DNA of 24,664 bases from Selenomonas sp. Its GTDB lineage: Bacteria > Bacillota_C > Negativicutes > Selenomonadales > Selenomonadaceae. A model generated the notes under the pieces. It was not told the DNA's origin and did no database searches. It saw only the letters and a list, made by a program, of their open reading frames with translations. A program made the position numbers and the translations under genes. Below, one piece after another: positions 20,988 through 24,664 of the stretch. The stretch lies in assembly GCF_024693525.1 (NCBI RefSeq), contig NZ_JAILKR010000098.1:1-24664 (forward strand). Direction: 5' to 3'. Numbering within the stretch: the first letter of the stretch is position 1; every line of letters begins with the position of its first letter.

Positions 20988-21454
20988 ATCGTATCCCATT
21001 AGAAACAGAACGGTTAAGAATACATATAGCCTCATAAGCGGAAATGGAGCAGATTATTGCGGGGCAGACTGACGAGGAGCTCAAAAAAGCATATCAGGAA
21101 ATGCTGGACGGATATATGGCCCATCCTGAGCAGGGGGAGTGGTATGCAATTTGGCTGATGACAGGCCAGGATGGAGTGCAGGTAGGAGATTTGTGCTTCA
21201 AGGGGCGCAATGAAGATGGCTCCGTGGAAATCGGGTATGGGATAAAAGATGAATTCCAAGGGCAGGGATATGCCACGGAAGCAGTCAGGGCTGCTGTTGA
21301 CTGGGCCTTGAAGCAGGTTGGTGTACTTCGCGTAGAGGCCGAAGCAGAGCTGGATAATACAGCTTCCCAGCGTGTCTTGGCAAAATGTGGTTTTGTGCCC
21401 AATGGAATCATTGGCGAGGAAGGGCCTCGCTATGAGAGGTTGCAAAGTCAATGA
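20984..21454 (+). pseudogene. GNAT-family N-acetyltransferase with a nonsense codon at codon 18
   Basis: The ATG at 20984 overlaps the previous stop (ATGA) and opens with MNRIPLETERLRIHIAS, the standard first strand of RimJ/RimL-type GNATs, then meets TAA at 21035-21037 and continues in the same frame (AEMEQIIAGQTDEE) to 21454. The remaining domain is intact: DEFQGQGYATEAVRAAVDWAL is the acetyl-CoA loop and LDNTASQRVLAKCGFV the C-terminal signature. Translation could restart at the ATG 21044 to give 136 residues lacking strand one, which would probably impair the fold. A single substitution explains the lesion. The downstream gene overlaps by ATGA, so its expression may suffer too. Confidence 0.85.
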
Positions 21455-22149
21455 AGCAGACAGAAGAATGGCATGAACTCACAGCAGGAGAATTACCGAA
21501 GCTAATGGCGGATAAACTGGAGCCCTTTGGCTTTGCCTTTGACAGAGATGCATATTTCTACGCAGAGGATTTGCTGGCAGGCAGTTTCAGTCTCCAAGTA
21601 AAGGTCAGCAAGGACGGTGTGGTATCAACCCTGCTATTGGATATAGAATCAGAGGAGCCCTATGTGCTGCATCTGGTGGAAAATGCCCAGGGAGCCTTTG
21701 TGGGAGAGGTTAAAACCGCTTATCAGGCGGTGCTTAACCGCATTGGTGAGGCTTGCGGCGAGCATGGCAGTTTCCATGGGTCTTATGTAGAGGAACTACT
21801 GCGTTATGTGCAGAATACCTATGGAGATGAAATCGAATATCCCTGGAAGGATGATATGGATGCGGCGGTTATCCGCTCTCATCTAAACAGAAAGTGGTAT
21901 GCGGTATTCATGAAGGTCCATCCGAGTAAGATTGGCCTAGGGGGCAGCCAGCCCATCCGCATCATGAACCTGCATGGCACGGCAGAGCAGGTGTCCGCTT
22001 TAGTAGATGGAGAGCGGTATTTTTCAGGCTGGCATATGAATCGGAAATACTGGTATACCATATGTCTGGATGGTAGTATACCGATGATGGAGCTTCAGCA
22101 AAGAATCGACGAAAGCTATGCGTTGGCACAGTCAAAGAAGCGGCGTTGA
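21451..22149 (+). CDS. MmcQ/YjbR-family DNA-binding-like protein with N-terminal extension
   Basis: A 232-residue protein. The C-terminal part (about residues 118-228) is a MmcQ/YjbR domain: the core IEYPWKDDMDAAVIRSHLNR, then KWYAVFMKV, the GWHMNRKYWYTICLDGSIP stretch and the closing ESYALA are typical. The N-terminal ~115 residues form an extension found in some homologues, with no function that I can name. The ATG overlaps the previous stop (ATGA). The MmcQ/YjbR fold resembles a double-wing DNA-binding fold, but its biological role is unclear. The gene ends at a junction with remnants of minus-strand genes. Confidence 0.88.
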   Translation: MKQTEEWHELTAGELPKLMADKLEPFGFAFDRDAYFYAEDLLAGSFSLQVKVSKDGVVSTLLLDIESEEPYVLHLVENAQGAFVGEVKTAYQAVLNRIGEACGEHGSFHGSYVEELLRYVQNTYGDEIEYPWKDDMDAAVIRSHLNRKWYAVFMKVHPSKIGLGGSQPIRIMNLHGTAEQVSALVDGERYFSGWHMNRKYWYTICLDGSIPMMELQQRIDESYALAQSKKRR

Positions 22150-22272
22150 TCCGCCTTGGCGCATGCCTTGGTCCGGTATATCGATAAATGGGAACGTTAC
22201 GCCGCGCTCCTTGAAGAACCGCTGTGCTTTCTTAGTATCGTTACACTTCTTGGTGCCGAAAATCTGGATATT
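22150..22272 (-). pseudogene. ArsC/Spx-like (arsenate reductase family) gene fragment
   Basis: From 22269 the minus strand reads IQIFGTKKCNDTKKAQRFFK, then ERGVTFPFIDIPDQGMRQGG, which is the N-terminal third of arsenate-reductase-family (ArsC/YffB/Spx) thioredoxin-like proteins, with the conserved Cys in GTKKC. No start codon precedes it. Similarity stops at the end of the MmcQ/YjbR gene (about 22150), and the frame then ends at 22132. The rest of the gene is missing. Confidence 0.7.
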
Positions 22273-22757
22273 CCTGTTTTCCCTCTTTCACAAATTTCGT
22301 ATAAATGGCCTGTGTGGATTTTGGGCGTAGCAGTGTCAAATCTTCTGTCCTGGCCAGCTGGCTGAGGATCGCCTCTACAAACGCCTGCATATTGGGGCTC
22401 ATGCCAATGCCGGTCGCGCATTTATGCTGCCACCATTCATATTCTGCCTGAAAGGTGAACTTATTGATGAAGATTGCGTCCATGATGATGGATCCAGGCC
22501 ATGGACAGGCCGTTGTTTTTTTGTTTGCAGATTTTTATGGGTGAAACCTTGCCGTTGTAGTATTTTACGCTTTCTATAAATTCCATGGGGGAAAACTTTG
22601 ACCAGTCATGCATAAATCCCTGCCAAGGAATTCCTGCGATACAGCAAAAGCGAAACACCCAGTATTTATGGCGTAGAATCATCCAGGTATGACCACAAAC
22701 ACGCTTTACCAGATTCACAAGCATAGCCTCCAACTTTTGATATTTGTCAAGAATCAA
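22270..22757 (-). pseudogene. DUF5662-family gene with internal deletion and frameshift
   Basis: The 5' part (22757 to 22461) encodes the start of a DUF5662 protein: HKYWVFRFCCIAGIPWQGFM, HDWSKFSPMEF, and WIHHHGRN. It then stops. A second minus-strand frame (22483 to about 22275) gives the C-terminal part, FTFQAEYEWWQHKCATGIGM onward. The middle segment expected between HHHGRN and FTFQAEYEW, by my estimate some 40 residues, is missing at about 22465-22475. The 3' end runs directly into the ArsC-like fragment. The protein's function is unknown, and this copy is not functional. Confidence 0.72.
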
Positions 22758-22759
22758 GT

Positions 22760-23121
22760 ATAAGGTGGTTTTGGGGGAACGTCAAACAAACATTGACTTG
22801 GTGCTGAAGCCCAAAATCAAGCAGATTGTCTGCTCGTTAGGCGTGGGGGAATATTTCGCGCAATGGGATTTGACTTGTCAATTATCCATGAGGAAGATTG
22901 GGACACGGAGATTGAACTGGCTGAGGATTTTTCTGTTCATATCCTGCCGTCGTAGCATTTTTGCTCTGTCCCGTCATCCCTGGCAGGAGCCGTATCAGAG
23001 AATTTTACAGGCCAGCCAGCAAAAAGATTATAACTTGCTGACGCCAGAAATCGGGGCATTGGCATATATTGACAGCCAAAAGAATGCGCAGTTCGATCTT
23101 TGGTGGGAAAATATGGAATAA
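22760..23121 (+). pseudogene. MBL-fold hydrolase (UlaG-like) pseudogene with frameshift, stop and deletion
   Basis: One frame encodes KPKIKQIVCSLGVGEYFAQ; the next continues after a frameshift near 22862 with MGFDLSIIHEEDWDTEIELA then EDFSVHILPS and meets TAG at 22954-22956. A third segment, FALSRHPWQEPYQR to WWENME, is the C-terminal end of the same type of protein. This order (GVGxHF, W-D-E, HxLPxRHF, then LSRHPWxEPYQR) is that of UlaG/YtkL-like metallo-beta-lactamase-fold hydrolases. The N-terminal HxHxDH metal motif and the middle are missing. A TTGACTTGTCAA palindrome at 22870-22881 lies inside this remnant. Confidence 0.65.
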
Positions 23122-23131
23122 ATGCATAGAG

Positions 23132-23174
23132 AAAAACAGGTTCTGCAATACAATGATATGCAGAACCTGTTTTT
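23132..23174. terminator. Bidirectional intrinsic terminator
   Basis: AAAAACAGGTTCTGCA (23132-23147) pairs perfectly with TGCAGAACCTGTTTTT (23159-23174) over 16 bp around an 11-base loop. With A and T runs at the ends it works on both strands, for the MBL remnant (plus) and the esterase gene (minus, ending at 23214). Confidence 0.95.
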
Positions 23175-23213
23175 ATTTAGCGCCGAAAAGCAAGCGTTGT
23201 CTGTCGTGTTTGC

Positions 23214-24242
23214 TTACCAGCCAAGGATTTCGGCAACTTTGTCCTTTAGATAAAGGGCAATTTTTTTTGCCCCGTTTTTCAGGGGATGTGTGTTGTCGCC
23301 AGCATAATCGTTAGCATCCAGTAAAGGCTTTTCTTCATTCAACGGGATGAAATAGAGGGCACTATCGCCACGGGCTTTGCATTCATTCACGGCTGCTTTT
23401 ATCCACTGGCGCGCCTCGTGTGGAAGCCAGCTGGGGACAGGCTCGATGACGATGATGGGGATGTGGGGATTTATTTGCCGGACTGTTTGCAGAAGATTTT
23501 TATAGCCGCGGGTGAAATCGTTTCGCTCAGGATGATGCTTGTCGTTACCGAAATCATTCGTACCAAGAGAGATAAGGATACCATCTATGGGGAAGTTTTG
23601 CGGATTCCAAAGATGATGGGCGGAAGATTTTTTATCACTATAGAAGGTCCAGGGATATCGATCGGCGGTATGGACCCCATGACCAGGCCAGTCTTCATCC
23701 CAGTTGTGGATGACACCTTCGCCGGATTTTCCCAATACGCTGTATTCAGCATCGAGCATTCGGGCCAGCTGCGGGCCGTAGGCCATATCGTTGTCTTCAA
23801 TATCCTCGTAGGGGGCATCGGGAGGTCCGTCATTTTTTGCGCCGGCGGTAATGGAATCGCCAATGAATTCCAAGCTACGCGCTTTGGGTGGAGCAGGGGG
23901 GAGCAGTGTTTCATTAGGTGCAAGCGAAAAACCGCGAAACTCGCTGATGCCCATATAGCCTTCGGTGGAACGTACCAGAAGCACCTTATGCTTGCCGGCA
24001 GGGAGGTCTTCTGCTAACAGGGTGTTTTCTCCTTGCGGGCGGAAACGACGAAAGGGTCTGTCATCGATGCTGACCCGCCACCAATTTCCAGGATCTATTA
24101 AATCGGCCATAAGCAAGTGGCCGGTGAAATTCGCTTTGATATAGGTAGCTCCTTGTGCACAACGGCAGGTTGCTGGAGACTTTTCCCAGCGGCCAAAATA
24201 CTGGATTCCGGAAGCATTGGCAGGGATTTTCCGAACCATCAT
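23214..24242 (-). CDS. SGNH/GDSL carbohydrate esterase (CE2-like acetyl xylan esterase)
   Basis: A 342-residue two-domain esterase. Residues 1-115 form a beta-sandwich (jelly-roll) typical of CE2 enzymes; residues 122-342 form the SGNH hydrolase domain. Block I FIGDSITAG carries the nucleophile S130, the later LGTND supplies the oxyanion-hole Asn, and DNTHP (D316-x-x-H319) the catalytic Asp/His. CE2 enzymes remove O-acetyl groups from plant xylan or related sugars. No signal peptide is seen, so the enzyme should be cytoplasmic and act on imported acetylated oligosaccharides, which fits the divergent PTS gene; that link is inference. GAAGG 8 bases upstream supports the ATG at 24242. Confidence 0.87.
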   Translation of the reverse strand: MMVRKIPANASGIQYFGRWEKSPATCRCAQGATYIKANFTGHLLMADLIDPGNWWRVSIDDRPFRRFRPQGENTLLAEDLPAGKHKVLLVRSTEGYMGISEFRGFSLAPNETLLPPAPPKARSLEFIGDSITAGAKNDGPPDAPYEDIEDNDMAYGPQLARMLDAEYSVLGKSGEGVIHNWDEDWPGHGVHTADRYPWTFYSDKKSSAHHLWNPQNFPIDGILISLGTNDFGNDKHHPERNDFTRGYKNLLQTVRQINPHIPIIVIEPVPSWLPHEARQWIKAAVNECKARGDSALYFIPLNEEKPLLDANDYAGDNTHPLKNGAKKIALYLKDKVAEILGW

Positions 24243-24295
24243 ATAAAATACCTTCTTTCAGAAAAATAAGGGTAAGCTATGCCATTATTAGATTC

Positions 24296-24325
24296 ATTAT
24301 AGTTACAGAGAGGGAGTGATGTCAA
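24296..24325 (-). promoter_or_regulatory. Promoter of the SGNH esterase gene
   Basis: On the minus strand, TTGACA (24320-24325), an 18-base spacer and TATAAT (24296-24301). Predicted start is about 24289, 47 bases before the ATG. Confidence 0.7.
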
Positions 24326-24360
24326 TAAAGGATATAATGAAAGTGATTAATGTAATATAA

Positions 24361-24378
24361 ATAACTAACAAAAGTTAT
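24361..24378. promoter_or_regulatory. Inverted repeat beside the PTS promoter (candidate operator)
   Basis: ATAACT (24361-24366) and AGTTAT (24373-24378) form an inverted repeat with a six-base spacer, ending 8 bases before the PTS -35 box. Position suits an activator or a repressor controlling the divergent pair. Confidence 0.35.
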
Positions 24379-24386
24379 ATCTTTTA

Positions 24387-24415
24387 TTGACAAAGGGAGT
24401 AACTAATAATATAAT
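24387..24415 (+). promoter_or_regulatory. Consensus sigma-A promoter of the PTS gene
   Basis: TTGACA (24387-24392), exactly 17 bases, TATAAT (24410-24415). Both hexamers match the consensus perfectly, so the promoter would be strong unless repressed. Predicted start is about 24422, where a hairpin GTAGGAA/TTCCTAC (24422-24428 and 24446-24452) begins. Confidence 0.85.
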
Positions 24416-24478
24416 ATGGGCGTAGGAAGATGAAACGATAAAAAATTCCTACATAAAGTTTATAGAGGAGGAATAAAC

Positions 24479-24664
24479 ATGAACATCTTTTTGGTTTGCA
24501 ATGCAGGTATGTCGACTTCGATCCTGGTGAAGAAAATGCAGGAGGCTGCAGCGGCTAAGTCCTTGGCGGATACGCATATTGAGGCGTTCAGCGTGGAGGT
24601 GCTGGATCAAAGGGCAGCGGAAGCGGATGTTGTGCTGCTGGGACCACAGATCCGCCATATGAAA
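24479..24664 (+). CDS. PTS system, lactose/cellobiose-type IIB component (3' truncated by window edge)
   Basis: The first 62 codons of a phosphotransferase IIB protein. The N-terminus NIFLVCNAGMSTSILVKKMQ carries the phosphorylated Cys7 in the C-x-x-GMSTS P-loop that defines the lactose/cellobiose (CelA/ChbB) family, and VVLLGPQIRHMK is the following conserved strand. IIB passes phosphate from IIA to the incoming sugar at the IIC channel; those genes should follow. AGAGGAGG 7 bases upstream supports the ATG. It is divergent from the SGNH esterase. The sugar is likely a beta-glucoside or related oligosaccharide by family. Confidence 0.92.
   Translation, partial: MNIFLVCNAGMSTSILVKKMQEAAAAKSLADTHIEAFSVEVLDQRAAEADVVLLGPQIRHMK

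Noticed and set aside
22870..22881. TTGACTTGTCAA, a further TTGAC-NN-GTCAA palindrome
   Set aside because: It lies inside the MBL-fold pseudogene where it encodes part of the protein; a single isolated copy is most likely chance.
24431..24446. TGAAACGATAAA near the PTS start as a catabolite-repression (cre) site
   Set aside because: The TG and CG positions are one base out of register with the cre consensus and the right half does not match.

Overview
The window reads as an ordinary bacterial chromosome segment from a low-to-mid GC member of the Bacillota. A diderm anaerobe of the Negativicutes (Selenomonas/Mitsuokella-like) is my best guess. The basis is the mix of tmcAL, mnmA, a YaiI-family gene, a SpoVB/MurJ-type flippase, a long GSI-like glutamine synthetase and a lactose/cellobiose-type PTS, with frequent TTG and GTG starts. 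The genus is inference. There is no rRNA, tRNA or CRISPR array, and no intact mobile element.

Layout. 1-4850 holds the 3' part of prfC, a convergent DUF4931 HIT/GalT-like gene sharing a bidirectional terminator with it, a MOP-family flippase, and a DAGK-type lipid kinase starting at a TTG just behind a terminator. 4850-7600 holds tmcAL (minus) and mnmA (plus), both tRNA-modification genes, divergently arranged. An array of TTGAC-NN-GTCAA palindromes lies between the kinase and tmcAL. 7646-13910 is a tightly packed seven-gene run: a NYN-domain protein with a C-terminal ribbon-helix-helix-like tail, a DUF3783 protein, a single-pass coiled-coil membrane protein, a three-gene NitT/TauT-type ABC importer, and a secreted or anchored protein made of two tandem peptidase-MA-like units, the second of which has lost its catalytic residues.

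13939-15981 carries a strong promoter, a leader with mutually exclusive hairpins (an attenuator) and the glutamine synthetase. 16101-17588 is a large unrecognised protein. 17585-18412 is a GNAT acetyltransferase with a structured leader containing a 10-codon leader peptide and competing hairpins next to its Shine-Dalgarno (SD) sequence.

18500-20400 is visibly more AT-rich and looks like accessory DNA. It holds a ~130-bp leader/gene-start segment duplicated 745 bp apart (first copy decayed), a small membrane protein between the copies, a Gly/Asp/Ser-rich gene broken by a frameshift and a stop, and an IS256-family transposase remnant. 20529-22149 is a coupled set (YaiI family, a GNAT with a nonsense codon, a MmcQ/YjbR-family protein). 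22150-23121 is a gene graveyard: remnants of an ArsC/Spx-like gene, a DUF5662 gene with an internal deletion, and an MBL-fold hydrolase with at least two lesions. The window ends with a minus-strand SGNH/CE2-type esterase divergent from the start of a PTS IIB gene, each with a near-perfect sigma-A promoter; together they suggest carbohydrate uptake and deacetylation.

The strongest candidates for new regulatory biology are the two structured leaders (glutamine synthetase and GNAT). The most unusual protein is the tandem active/inactive peptidase encoded next to the ABC importer.
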